Assembly: GCA_965261725.1 (NCBI GenBank) | Contig: CBDHDU010000029.1 | Location: 153,172-217,171 of the forward strand | Reading direction: 5' to 3' | DNA length: 64,000 bases | Origin: CANDOC01 sp965261725 | GTDB taxonomy: Bacteria; Pseudomonadota; Gammaproteobacteria; Pseudomonadales; Endozoicomonadaceae | In this document: one piece after another, positions 55,771-64,000 of the stretch | Numbering within the stretch: the stretch's first letter is position 1 | Layout: each line of letters opens with the position of its first letter | Position numbers and translations under genes: made by a program | Notes under the pieces: model-generated | Seen by the model: the letters and a program-made list of their open reading frames with translations, nothing else | Told to the model about the DNA's origin: nothing | The model's database searches: none

Positions 55771-56676
55771 ATGACATTGGCAGCAGTATTTCTCGTTCTA
55801 CTCTCTACGTTGATGCATGCAGCATGGAACTATCTGGGTAAAGTAACAGCACCTTCTCCCGCCTCCTTCCTGCTTTCTATCAGTTTTGGCTTTTTAGCAA
55901 TCAGCCCTGCATTACTGTTCTTTACCAGCGAACTGCTATTGATTCCCGGCAAGGTCTGGTTACAACTACTGGTGAGTAGTGGCTGTCAGGCCACATATTA
56001 TTATTTTCTCAGCCTCGCCTACCGGGAGGGTGATATGTCGGTGATGTATCCGATTGCCCGGGCATTTCCCGTTCTGATGGTACCGCCACTGGTCTGGCTG
56101 CTGGGGCAAGGTGTCAGACTACCTCATACCGACTGGCTGGCAATGCTTTTGATTGTGGTCGGCTGCCTGCTGTTACCCATGCGGACATTCGGTGATATAT
56201 CCATCCATTATTACCGCAACAAAGCAACTGTTTTTGCTCTGATGGCAGCAGCAGGGACAACCGGGTATTCAGTTGTTGACAGTACCGCACTGGAGATTCT
56301 GCGTGGTTGTTTTAGCGGTGAACACATCGCACTGCATGCTGCAGCCCTTTATATCATTCTGCAGGCAGGTGGTTCAGCTATCTGGCTGTTACTGTTTGTA
56401 CTTCCTCAAACCACAGAGCGTATTAGCGTTGCCAGCCTTTATCGCCGGCATAAGTGGTCACTGCTGCTAACCGGTCTGATTATCTATCTGACCTATGGCC
56501 TGGTTTTAGTTGCCATGGCATTTGCTGAGGATGTCAGTTATATCGTGGCACTGAGGCAGGCAAGCATTCCGCTGGGGACATTAATGGGAGTAATGCTGCT
56601 GCATGAACCGTCTGCTACACCGAAATGGGTTGGGATTTGTTTGACGCTGATCGGACTGACAATTATCAGTTTGTAA
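55771..56676 (+). CDS. EamA/DMT-family permease
   Basis: This inner-membrane transporter of 301 residues has about ten hydrophobic segments in two EamA repeats (LAAVFLVLLSTLMHAAWNYLGK at the start; WSLLLTGLIIYLTYGLVLVAMA in the second half). The sequence YPIARAFPVLMVPPLVWLLGQG and the end GTLMGVMLLHEPSATPKWVGICLTLIGL are typical of the family, which exports or imports small metabolites; the substrate cannot be told. It is divergent from the RBR gene (172 bases between) and lies inside the effector islet, though it looks like an ordinary bacterial gene. Confidence 0.88.
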   Translation: MTLAAVFLVLLSTLMHAAWNYLGKVTAPSPASFLLSISFGFLAISPALLFFTSELLLIPGKVWLQLLVSSGCQATYYYFLSLAYREGDMSVMYPIARAFPVLMVPPLVWLLGQGVRLPHTDWLAMLLIVVGCLLLPMRTFGDISIHYYRNKATVFALMAAAGTTGYSVVDSTALEILRGCFSGEHIALHAAALYIILQAGGSAIWLLLFVLPQTTERISVASLYRRHKWSLLLTGLIIYLTYGLVLVAMAFAEDVSYIVALRQASIPLGTLMGVMLLHEPSATPKWVGICLTLIGLTIISL

Positions 56677-56818
56677 TTTTCCTGCCAGTGTTTTTATTTT
56701 TTTTCTGTACCTCAACTACAATTAGCAGGCTACGTACAAACCAAAACCAATAAAGCAGACTGGTTTAGATAATTATCATAACGAGTAACAGTGCTGCGTA
56801 GATTATAAGGTCGTCATC

Positions 56819-59383
56819 ATGTCTACGTATCTTTGTCATGAAAGGAATTCTGGCTATATCACAGGGCTGCTGATCAGCTTTTTACTGCTGATGACGGGCT
56901 TGCTGCAGCAGAAAACGGAAGCTGCTGCACCGGGTACGGTGATCACTGTTGAATGGTCTGAGCCAGGTGATTTTTATATAAAACTGAAGCGTGTGGAAAA
57001 CAGCACTGCCTTATCAGAACCACCTTCAGGAACACTGTACATCTGCGACCTTACCGGTGAGAGCCAGTACAGGCTGCCGCATCACTTTAGACTCAACGAC
57101 TCAGATCATTTCAAATTTTCTGCTTCCAGCCAGCAAGGTTTGGTGCAAATCTGCTTGCATGAGCGTTACAGTGTAAACGTTGCTCCGGGATACAATACCC
57201 GCCTCCCGGAAGGAAAAGTTATTTGTAGTAACAGGGGTAAATCGACTACGAGTCATTGTTACCCCCTGACTTCAACAATTTCAACAGATTATTTCCCCCT
57301 GAAACCAGAAGAAGACAATACTGCTCTTCTGGCGTTTAAAGCACTTCAAAGTCACCACAGTCAGCGGCTTCAAAACAGATTCGCTCCAGAATGTAAAACC
57401 AACCAATTCACCTTGTGCTTAGATAGCCTCACAAACAACAGTTCTATTTTAAAAGGAGAGTCCTGTGAGTTTGCAAATGCATTTGAGCCTGTAGCACCAG
57501 AAAAAGTCACGACCACCACCCAGACAGATCCTGCCATTACCGGGTATGACTCTTCTCTGGATGCAGCGGCAGAAGCCCTGAAAGCCAAATTACAAATCCA
57601 GCCTAGAGGAAACTGTGAAGAAGAACTGAGCGTTCTGTTAACGCATATATTCAAAGAATATACCTACATACCCGATACATCTGGCTCAACTCCACCGGAA
57701 TCTGACGCCGCCATCACTTTAACAGGCACCCTTTATCAGAACAGCACACCGGCAGATACCCGCACAGTTGGAATACGTCTTTACGATCCTTTAGATGAAA
57801 AACATGCTGAACGATATCAAGCTTCATGCAAAACCGTTTTAGCTCAGGAAGCCGCTGGAAACCCCCTCCCCTTTCCAACCCTGATCACTAGCTGGACGGG
57901 TTTTGGCTTGCATATCCAGATTTTATACAGAGATCGACCTGCTACTCGCTGGAAACCTTTTCCGACAAAAACACATTCATTTGAAAAATGCCTGCCAATG
58001 CTGGAAGTTTTGCTGAATGCCCTAAATCAACTGCACCAGCAATCTATCCGTTTCTGTCACATTTCACCAGCAACAATAGCCCCTGATTTTTCCCGCAAAG
58101 ATTTTACTGAACCGGTATTTAGAACTATTACTGCTGATCTTGCTCAGATCACAGAAGGGAAGCAGGTTGGCCAAGTAGTAAGAGAAGATCTTGATAGTGT
58201 ACTCAAAACCTTGTTTTATCTAAGAGCAGGCAAGACATTAAAAGAACATTGGCAGCTTTTCAGTGATCAAGAAGTTGACCCAGAGCAAGCAGCATTAAAG
58301 CAGTTACATGCATGCCCAAGGGACCAGTGGTTAAACTGGATGGCAGAATGCAGCCAGGTTGTTAGTTGCGAAGAAGAACTACTGATCACTCAGTTTTGCG
58401 GTATTGATATGGACTGGACTTCCGCTGACCACTTGCGAAAGCTGGCTTCTGAATTAACAGAAGCTGTTAACAAAAAGCATCAACAAGATTTCACTATCAC
58501 AACAGAGATGCAGGATCGACCCAATGATCATTTTGAGCTCAGCCAACACACTTTTTTGGAAGAACCCCCACTGCATCAATACTGCCCCGTAAAGCCAGAC
58601 ATAACCAGTAGCAGCTCACCATCAACACCGTCAGTGATTATTAATCCTGTGCCCAACAAAGCTACCGAAGTAGCTTCGGGCTTTCGCCTCACGTGTGAAT
58701 GCGGACATTTATTGCTCCCTGCTGCTGTTCGCTCAATAAAAGACCACGGTTCAGATTTATACTGTGATGGCTGCCCTGAAGACAAAATCAGCGGAATAAA
58801 AATATCCTCAGGGTATGTTATGCGCTGTAGGGATTGCCGCTATCACCTTTGTTCCGAGTGCTGTTTACGAAGAATAAAACTGCCTGCGTTACTGCCCGTT
58901 AAAGTAAAATGCAAAAATAATCATCTCGCACGCTTGGTGGGGGGGGGCAGAATTAAAGAAACTTATGGTTGCAGCGCATACAGCTGCGATGGAAGGAAAT
59001 GCAAGTTTAGAGATACTGTACAAACACTGCACTATCGCTGTGACACCTGCTATGAAAATGAACAAGGAACGACAGCCACATATGGTTTTGATCTTTGTCT
59101 GAGTTGCGGCTTACAAGCACCGGTTCCACCACGGTGCGATCAAGGTCACCTTATGGAAGAAGTCACTACGAAAAATTTTTACAACTGCGACAGTCTAAAT
59201 TGCCGGCGGCAAATCACAAAGCGCGAGCAGCGACATCAATGCAGGGAATGCTGTGCTAAAGGCAGGCAATACAACCTTTGCATGAGGTGTTCAGAGTCCA
59301 GAATAAAGTACTTTGAAACAAAGAAGGCTCTTAATGGATTCCGGGGGGTTACCCCAGCAGCAAGCCAAGCAACCCTGAAATAG
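56819..59383 (+). CDS. Exported protein with degenerate kinase-like region and three Cys-rich modules
   Basis: The protein has 854 residues. An N-terminal signal (YITGLLISFLLLMTGLLQQ, 13-31) is followed by a Cys-containing domain without recognised family. Residues about 310-540 weakly resemble a protein-kinase C-lobe: FCHISPATIAPD (413-424) in the place of the catalytic loop, TADLAQ (438-443) in that of DFG, and REDLDSVLKTLFYLRAG (455-471), but the catalytic Asp/Asn pattern is not conserved. Residues 625-827 hold three similar modules (625-682, 698-763, 772-824), each with C-x-H-L, Y-x-C-D, C-x2-C and a final C-x2-C, as in treble-clef or ZZ-like zinc domains. The last 20 residues (ALNGFRG onward) are read from the IS1595 end, so the natural C-terminus is lost. 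Confidence 0.7.
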   Translation: MSTYLCHERNSGYITGLLISFLLLMTGLLQQKTEAAAPGTVITVEWSEPGDFYIKLKRVENSTALSEPPSGTLYICDLTGESQYRLPHHFRLNDSDHFKFSASSQQGLVQICLHERYSVNVAPGYNTRLPEGKVICSNRGKSTTSHCYPLTSTISTDYFPLKPEEDNTALLAFKALQSHHSQRLQNRFAPECKTNQFTLCLDSLTNNSSILKGESCEFANAFEPVAPEKVTTTTQTDPAITGYDSSLDAAAEALKAKLQIQPRGNCEEELSVLLTHIFKEYTYIPDTSGSTPPESDAAITLTGTLYQNSTPADTRTVGIRLYDPLDEKHAERYQASCKTVLAQEAAGNPLPFPTLITSWTGFGLHIQILYRDRPATRWKPFPTKTHSFEKCLPMLEVLLNALNQLHQQSIRFCHISPATIAPDFSRKDFTEPVFRTITADLAQITEGKQVGQVVREDLDSVLKTLFYLRAGKTLKEHWQLFSDQEVDPEQAALKQLHACPRDQWLNWMAECSQVVSCEEELLITQFCGIDMDWTSADHLRKLASELTEAVNKKHQQDFTITTEMQDRPNDHFELSQHTFLEEPPLHQYCPVKPDITSSSSPSTPSVIINPVPNKATEVASGFRLTCECGHLLLPAAVRSIKDHGSDLYCDGCPEDKISGIKISSGYVMRCRDCRYHLCSECCLRRIKLPALLPVKVKCKNNHLARLVGGGRIKETYGCSAYSCDGRKCKFRDTVQTLHYRCDTCYENEQGTTATYGFDLCLSCGLQAPVPPRCDQGHLMEEVTTKNFYNCDSLNCRRQITKREQRHQCRECCAKGRQYNLCMRCSESRIKYFETKKALNGFRGVTPAASQATLK

Positions 59384-60357
59384 CTGCTTTTCCCCTACGT
59401 TTGATGTTATGGATGCATTCAAAAAATCCCAAGTATAGTGGCAGCTTATCCTGTGAAATTCCACGGTGAGGGCGCAACCAGGATCGCAGCAACGACCAGA
59501 AGCCCTCCATCGTATTCACATGCACCTCGTGAAAACCATCACCATCTTCATCCCGGGCATACTCCCCAGCGCCATGACAGACAGATTTACGATCATAACC
59601 CCATTGCTCAAGCCTGTCGTAAATGCTGTATTCATCAGTATAAATCAGCGTTCCCGGCGCTATGAATTCTGTAATCAGGGGCTTGATTGTTACCTGCTTG
59701 ACATTAGGCAGCATACGGATCACAACCTGCCCACCCCGCTGGATCATGCCAAAGATCGGAGGCTTTTCTTTCTCCAGAGTACCGCGACCACGAGCACCTC
59801 TCAAACGGTTACGGCGGGCTGTCCGCCCTTTTTTTTCACCGCTTCAGGCTGGCCTTTATGCCCCGATACAACGTAAACCTCGTCACATTCAACCTTGCCG
59901 TCCAGAACGGTGACCGGGCGTTTGTTGCAGACACTTGTCCTGAGTTGCTGTGTCATCTTTTGCACATCGCTTTTGTTCAGGTCAAGTTCAAGTGCAAGTG
60001 CAATCTGTCTGTTCGACTGATTGAGTGACATCAGGTACAAGCAGTGTATCCAGATTTTTAAAGGCTGGTGATGCCCTGAAAACACCGATAAAGTCAGATC
60101 ATCAAAGCGACGCCGACAACACTTGCACCAGTAACGCTGTCGCTCCGGCTGAGTGTCATCTTTACCTTGTCGGGTAATATCAGGGCTTTGGCAGCGAGGA
60201 CAAACGACACCATCCGGCCAGCGCATTTGCCTGACTTGTTCGTAACATTTGGCGTTATCGAGGAGATCATGAAACTTCATCATACCGCTGTTTTACACGA
60301 ATGTGGACGTTAGTTTCAACCGCAGTTACCTCAACACCCCGGAATCCATTAAGAGCC
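59326..60357 (-). mobile_element. IS1595-family element
   Basis: The inverted ends GGCTCTTAATGGATTCCGGG occur at 59326 and, read backwards, from 60357. Length is 1032 bp. The 8 bases on each side (ACAAAGAA on the left, TCCAGTAA on the right) do not match, although IS1595 elements make 8-bp duplications. The two flanks therefore seem to have been joined by recombination rather than by this insertion. Both neighbouring genes read into the element ends. Confidence 0.85.
59349..60283 (-). pseudogene. IS1595-family transposase in two frames (A8 slip site)
   Basis: The first frame (59801-60283) has the N-terminal zinc ribbon (CPRCQSPDITRQG; WCKCCRRRF) and the start of the ISXO2-like domain (GKVECDEVYV with the first Asp). 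The second (59349-59804) has the rest: TLIYTDEYSIYDRL (second Asp), and VHVNTMEGFWSLLRSWLRPHRG with the N-x-x-E of this family. They meet at a run of eight A (minus strand, 59828-59835). One more A gives a smooth KKKGRTARRNRLRGARGRG passage. It is programmed slippage, a lesion or an assembly error. Confidence 0.82.
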
Positions 60358-61460
60358 TCCAGTAAAATCCGCAGCATGCGCCGAAGCGGTTCAGCGGCTC
60401 CCCAGAGAAGCTGATCACCCACCGTAAAGGCAGAAAGATATTCCGGCCCCATATTCATTTTACGCAACCGCCCGACCGGTATATTCAGGGTTCCGGTAAC
60501 CTGTGCCGGACTGAGTTTGGTGATTGTTTCTTCACGGTCATTGGGGATTAAACGAACCCAGTCGTTCGCCTCAGAGATAAGCGACTCTATATCAGCCAGC
60601 GGAACATCTTTATTCAGTTTTAAAGTCAACGCCTGAGAATGGCAACGCATGGCACCAACACGGACACAGATACCATCAACCGGAATTGGCTGCGCTGTTT
60701 CCAGAATCTTGTTGGTTTCTGCCTGTGCTTTCCATTCTTCACGGCTCTGGCCATTATCCAGCTGGGTATCGATATAAGGAATCAGGCTACCTGCCAGTGG
60801 TACACCAAAAGCATCAACCGGTAAATCATCACGAATGGTCGCAGCGACCTTGCGATCAATATCCAGAATCGCACTGGCCGGATCACCCAGTTCATCGGCA
60901 ACAGCATCACGAATAGTGCCCATCTGGTTCAGCAGTTCACGCATATTACGGGCACCGGCGCCACTGGCCGCCTGATAGGTCATGGCACTGGCCCATTCCA
61001 CCAGCCCTTCTTTAAACAAACCGCCCAGCCCCATCAGCATCAGACTGACCGTGCAATTACCACCTACAAAGTTCTTAACGCCATTATCCAGCGCTTGCCG
61101 GATTACATCACCATTGACCGGATCAAGAACAATTACACTGTCGTCAGCCATTCGCAGCTTTGAAGCCGCATCAATCCAGTAGCCTTCCCACCCGGAGCTC
61201 CGTAAACGGGGAAACACATCACCGGTATAATCCCCCCCCTGACAGGAGATAATCACATCCATCTCTTTCAGGCGATCAATATCAAAAGCACCGAACAGTT
61301 CCGTGGGTCTGCCGTTAACAGCCGGACCTGCATGCCCGGCCTGTGACGTAGAGAAAAATACCGGCTCTACCTGCGAAAAATCATCTTCCTGCTGCATGCG
61401 CTGCATCAGTACCGAGCCGACCATGCCACGCCAGCCAATCATTCCCAGTGTTTTCTTCAC
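60267..61460 (-). CDS. asd: Aspartate-semialdehyde dehydrogenase, C-terminal tail from IS1595
   Basis: Asd reduces aspartyl phosphate to the semialdehyde, a branch point to diaminopimelate, Lys, Met and Thr. The first residues KKTLGMIGWRGMVGSVLMQRM form the NADP-binding loop, the catalytic Cys is in VGGNCTVSLMLMGLGGLF (about 135), and the His lies in the VRVGAMRCHSQALTLKL segment (about 275). The natural protein should end close to PLRRMLRILLE; from there on (ALNGFRGV...YDEVS, about 30 residues) the frame runs through the IS1595 end and overlaps the transposase start by 17 bases. The core is complete, so the enzyme is probably active. Confidence 0.95.
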   Translation of the reverse strand: MKKTLGMIGWRGMVGSVLMQRMQQEDDFSQVEPVFFSTSQAGHAGPAVNGRPTELFGAFDIDRLKEMDVIISCQGGDYTGDVFPRLRSSGWEGYWIDAASKLRMADDSVIVLDPVNGDVIRQALDNGVKNFVGGNCTVSLMLMGLGGLFKEGLVEWASAMTYQAASGAGARNMRELLNQMGTIRDAVADELGDPASAILDIDRKVAATIRDDLPVDAFGVPLAGSLIPYIDTQLDNGQSREEWKAQAETNKILETAQPIPVDGICVRVGAMRCHSQALTLKLNKDVPLADIESLISEANDWVRLIPNDREETITKLSPAQVTGTLNIPVGRLRKMNMGPEYLSAFTVGDQLLWGAAEPLRRMLRILLEALNGFRGVEVTAVETNVHIRVKQRYDEVS

Positions 61461-61720
61461 TGCTGCTACCCCTGCACTGCTTGTTTTTCTTTATCTACCG
61501 ATAGCAGAAACCCTGCTCTGTGTCAGTTTTTTAATTTAAAAATTAAATTATCATACACAAACGGGCATATTAAGGTATTATGCGTATAAAATCAGTGATA
61601 ATCACTAAGCCACTGATTTTTAAAAGGTTATATACAAACCTAGTCAATACCCCAAACTGCCCCACACCCCTCAATACCTCCCAAAAACTCTTGAAATTGC
61701 CCCAATTCTGCCCCAAGCCA
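61461..61720. other. Region between asd and the phage-type genes
   Basis: These 260 bases hold the presumed asd promoter, an AT-rich palindrome (TTTTTAATTTAAAAATTAAA near 61528), the hairpin at 61588-61620 and three TGCCCC(A) repeats (about 61658-61721). No leuB-like gene is found upstream of asd, where it would be expected from related genomes; phage-type genes are there instead, so a prophage junction may lie here. Confidence 0.5.
61588..61620 (-). terminator. Bidirectional terminator-like hairpin
   Basis: AAAATCAGTG and CACTGATTTT pair as a 10-bp stem with a 13-base loop. It is rich in A/T at both ends, about 100 bases downstream of the phage-type genes on the minus strand. Confidence 0.65.
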
Positions 61721-61954
61721 TTAGACACTGGACTCATAAAACGGCAAGTCAGGCACCTCTGCACGAATGCTTCCGCCTTCTATCAGAGCCTTGTTTCCCG
61801 GTTCCACACTTTCCCCCTGAACCAATATCGAGGAGCCATCTCTCAGCGTCGCGTTGCTGGTTCCATTGCCGTTGTTGCTGGTAATAGTAACGATGGTTCT
61901 GGCTCCTTCCGGGATCAGCGATTTGAATTGTTGCCAGATGTTGGTGGTTGCCAT
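61721..61954 (-). CDS. Small phage-type protein of unknown function
   Basis: The protein has 77 residues starting at 61954 (MATTNIWQQFKSLIPEG), where the ATG overlaps the TAA of the preceding gene by one base. A longer frame to 62026 overlaps that gene and is unlikely. The sequence (ARTIVTITSNNGNGTSNATLRDGSSILVQG) looks like a small beta-rich domain. No family is recognised; the tight coupling and neighbours suggest a prophage tail operon, where such short proteins often follow tail tip or baseplate genes. Confidence 0.6.
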   Translation of the reverse strand: MATTNIWQQFKSLIPEGARTIVTITSNNGNGTSNATLRDGSSILVQGESVEPGNKALIEGGSIRAEVPDLPFYESSV

Positions 61955-63813
61955 TAGTAGTGTCTCTCCAATTCGATGCTCTGTGTCACCCTGCTTCCTT
62001 CCGCCCGGATGCTGGTACCCAAACAAAGCCCGCGCCAGTTTCCAATCGCTCCTGAAGTGTTGTCCTGAACTTCTACCAGCTGTCCCGGCTCGATCAGTCC
62101 CGGTGCGGTGCTGGTATCCGTTAGAGGAATTTCCAGCGTGGTGATGCTTTGGTGGCCTCCCTTCGCCAGCTCGTTTCTCCCTCGCTCGGTGTTGGACTCG
62201 GTGGCGGTCAGCCAGTCCTCCAGAATATCTGGCGCAGGTGCGTCGCCCGGTGTGCCGGTGCGTGTTACATTCACGGCCACTCCCGTATGGGTGCCGGAAA
62301 CATAGACAGCGTTGTATTGGGGTTCAGGTCGCCAGCTGGCGCTGAGGCTGATCACCAAACTTGCCGGGATAATGCTGTCCATCGTGGCGCTGTCCCATGC
62401 CCACGGGCTTGCCGGGTAGCGTGGCTGAATGTTCAGGCTGTCGGCGGCTCTGGAAGGTACCACTACCGATCCGGCGGTGCTGGCAAGCCTGACTATTACT
62501 TGCATAGCTGTTTGGTGCTGGTAGCTGAAAGTGCCGCCGGGAATAATCCAGTCGGGTGTGGTGTAGTCGTTCAGGTTCGGATAGCTGGCTGTAAATCCGG
62601 TGTTGGTCAGCTCCTCACTGATGGCCTGCTTTGCATTCAGGTCGCTGGTGCTGCTTTTGCTCCGCTGCGGAGCATAGGGTGCTGCCAGCAGCTGGGTGCG
62701 GCTGGTGCCGTGAATAGTGTAATGCTCCTGACCGAATCGTCGGTTGCCGGTGTAGCGTTCCACCATGAAGATCCACTTCCAGCCGTTGATGTCGGCCTCG
62801 ATTTGCTTCGCGCCATTCTGATCCGGCTCGACCAGTGCAAGGCTGGCAGCTCCCCATAGTTCGCCGCTGCATCGCCATGAAAAGCTGTCTATATCGAGGC
62901 TGATGTCGAGGTTGCGGAGGTCTATCGGTGTTCTGTCCGGTAGTGTGACCACATTAATAGTGTTCATCAGCAGGTAGCTCTCCCTGATGTCTGGCTGCTG
63001 GGGTTGCGGCTTCGGCTCCGGTGGTGTCTGTGCGTCGGGTTCGCCATAGCCGCTTTGGTAGTCTTCATCCTTCGCCTTCCTGCCAAAACCCCAAGGCAGC
63101 CTGACCACTTCGTCCTGTGTCCGGTTGCTGGCAAAGGTGGCGCTGCGCTGGCTTTGCACTGGATGAATGGCGCGGTTGGGTGTGGTGGTGCCGAAGCTGA
63201 ACCATGCCGCCGGGTCAGTGGCGGGTGTGTAGTGGTGGCCTGCAAAGGTGAAGTTCAGTGTTGGCTGTTGCTGGTAGCCGCTGAAGTGCTCGGTCGGGTT
63301 GGCGAAGTCATCCACCCGGAAAAAAACGGCACGGCGCTCGCTGTCCCGTTCCGGTGGCAGGTTCCAGCCGGAGCCGTTGCTGTCATCCTTGTGCGGGATG
63401 CGATCCTCCCACTGGCTGTCGAGGTGGTCATCCTTTTCCGGTGGCTGTTGCCAGCCTACCTGCTGCTGGCCTGCCAGTGGCTGTCCGGTGCCATGACTAA
63501 TTTCCACTTGGCTGTCGAAAATAGCCACCCGGTTCCAGAACAGCCCGAGCCGTGCGGCGTCCAGCACTCGCGCTGGGTGACTGGTTTGCAGCAGGCTGGC
63601 TTCCACTATGCGCGAGGTCTGGTAATAGCTGCGTCGTTCCTGCTGGCTGTCCTGCCCGGTATCCCAAGGTGCGCGGGTGCTTTTCAGGATGTCCGGCGGT
63701 GGCGCGTAATAAACCAGTGGTTTGCCGTCCAGCACAAAGTCTGGCGACTGGCCTCCGGTATAAGGCGCGCCGGTCAGGGTAAAGCTGGCGCTGGCTGGTA
63801 GTGAATAGCTCAT
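61954..63813 (-). CDS. Probable prophage tail or baseplate-hub-like protein
   Basis: The protein has 619 residues. The N-terminal third is low in complexity and rich in Gln, Pro and Asp (residues about 60-280). The C-terminal half contains segments that recall phage tail-hub proteins: DLRNLDISLDIDSFSWRCSGELWG, YTIHGTSRTQLLAAPYAP and GLIEPGQLVEVQDNT, the last like a gpD/Mu gp44-type domain. It starts with ATGA overlapping the stop of the gene before it and ends with a one-base overlap to the next, the tight packing usual for phage structural operons. GC content is higher than in the islet. The family call is tentative. Confidence 0.55.
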   Translation of the reverse strand: MSYSLPASASFTLTGAPYTGGQSPDFVLDGKPLVYYAPPPDILKSTRAPWDTGQDSQQERRSYYQTSRIVEASLLQTSHPARVLDAARLGLFWNRVAIFDSQVEISHGTGQPLAGQQQVGWQQPPEKDDHLDSQWEDRIPHKDDSNGSGWNLPPERDSERRAVFFRVDDFANPTEHFSGYQQQPTLNFTFAGHHYTPATDPAAWFSFGTTTPNRAIHPVQSQRSATFASNRTQDEVVRLPWGFGRKAKDEDYQSGYGEPDAQTPPEPKPQPQQPDIRESYLLMNTINVVTLPDRTPIDLRNLDISLDIDSFSWRCSGELWGAASLALVEPDQNGAKQIEADINGWKWIFMVERYTGNRRFGQEHYTIHGTSRTQLLAAPYAPQRSKSSTSDLNAKQAISEELTNTGFTASYPNLNDYTTPDWIIPGGTFSYQHQTAMQVIVRLASTAGSVVVPSRAADSLNIQPRYPASPWAWDSATMDSIIPASLVISLSASWRPEPQYNAVYVSGTHTGVAVNVTRTGTPGDAPAPDILEDWLTATESNTERGRNELAKGGHQSITTLEIPLTDTSTAPGLIEPGQLVEVQDNTSGAIGNWRGLCLGTSIRAEGSRVTQSIELERHY

Positions 63814-64000
63814 GGTTGCTCTGGCTTAACCGGGCCGTGGCACAGTGGCCTGAAAAACGGCAAGGCGCGCAGTGTTACATCGCCAACGGTGCGGGTGTGG
63901 TTGGTGCCGGTGTCGATCCACCACTCCGGCTCGGTTTCCGGCAGTGTGCCTGCCTGCTCCACCCGGTAAACAAAACCGTTCGGCGTGGTGGGATGGATGC
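63810..64000 (-). CDS. Phage-type protein, C-terminal end (runs off the window)
   Basis: The minus-strand frame is open from the window edge to a TGA overlapping the ATG of the next gene. It encodes at least 62 residues, including TPNGFVYRVEQAGTLPETE and PEWWIDTGTNHTRTVGDVTLRA. It belongs to the same overlapping operon. No family is recognised from this part alone. Confidence 0.6.
   Translation of the reverse strand, partial: IHPTTPNGFVYRVEQAGTLPETEPEWWIDTGTNHTRTVGDVTLRALPFFRPLCHGPVKPEQP

Noticed and set aside
61954..62026. Extended start for the small phage-type gene
   Set aside because: The longer frame overlaps the preceding gene by 73 bases; the ATG overlapping its stop codon at 61954 is far more likely.

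Overview
The window looks like the chromosome of a host-associated marine gammaproteobacterium of the Endozoicomonas type. Three things suggest this. The housekeeping genes sit in two blocks whose order I recall from Pseudomonas-like genomes (cysS-glnS / ppiB-lpxH / miaE / acnB, and metZ-purF-cvpA-SPOR-[folC]-accD-trpABF-truA-fimV-usg-asd). Insertion sequences (IS) are very dense. Several exported proteins carry domains typical of animal cells. The genus is an inference; no rRNA is present.

Layout. 1-2.5 kb: the end of an IS1380 element cutting a group IIC intron. 2.6-6.5 kb: cysS and glnS (minus strand) and two small ORFs. 6.6-12.1 kb: one IS1380 copy carrying an ISL3, an IS630 and an IS4 element inside it. 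12.2-13.4 kb: ppiB and lpxH. 13.4-22.4 kb: a DUF917 gene broken by IS630-, ISKra4- and IS4-type elements (the IS4 copy is itself split by ISAs1 and IS630), then a further IS630 at the 3' end of miaE. 22.3-28.4 kb: miaE, an exported lipid-kinase-like protein, acnB and an RRM protein. 28.4-50.9 kb: the long minus-strand metZ...usg cluster, broken between the SPOR gene and folC by a plus-strand gene for an exported protein that is itself split by three nested IS elements (IS66 containing IS3 containing IS1380), and by an IS630 between truA and fimV. 51.0-60.4 kb: an islet of eukaryote-like genes inserted between usg and asd. 60.3-61.5 kb: asd. 61.6-64.0 kb: the edge of a probable prophage on the minus strand.

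The most unusual content is the 51-60 kb islet. It encodes a protein with a secretion-type N-terminus and three C2H2 zinc fingers matching the DNA-binding domain of animal Kruppel-like factors (KLF). It also encodes an exported RING-IBR-RING (RBR) ubiquitin-ligase-like protein ending in a CaaX box (CSLM), a DXD glycosyltransferase broken by a one-base frameshift, a DMT-family permease, and an exported protein with a degenerate kinase-like region followed by three Cys-rich modules. With the secreted lipid-kinase-like protein at 23 kb and the interrupted exported protein with an SV40-like basic patch at 33-39 kb, this reads as a set of host-directed effectors, at least two of them now disrupted. 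Function in a host is inference.

The IS history can be read from target duplications. Removing the nested elements at the coordinates given restores the IS1380 copy at 6.6 kb to exactly the 1672 bp of the intact copy at 35.7 kb. It also restores both the IS66 transposase and the interrupted host gene to open, in-frame genes. Three IS transposases (14.1, 21.2 and 59.3 kb) are split at runs of 8-9 A, which suggests frameshifting by slippage or homopolymer errors in the assembly.
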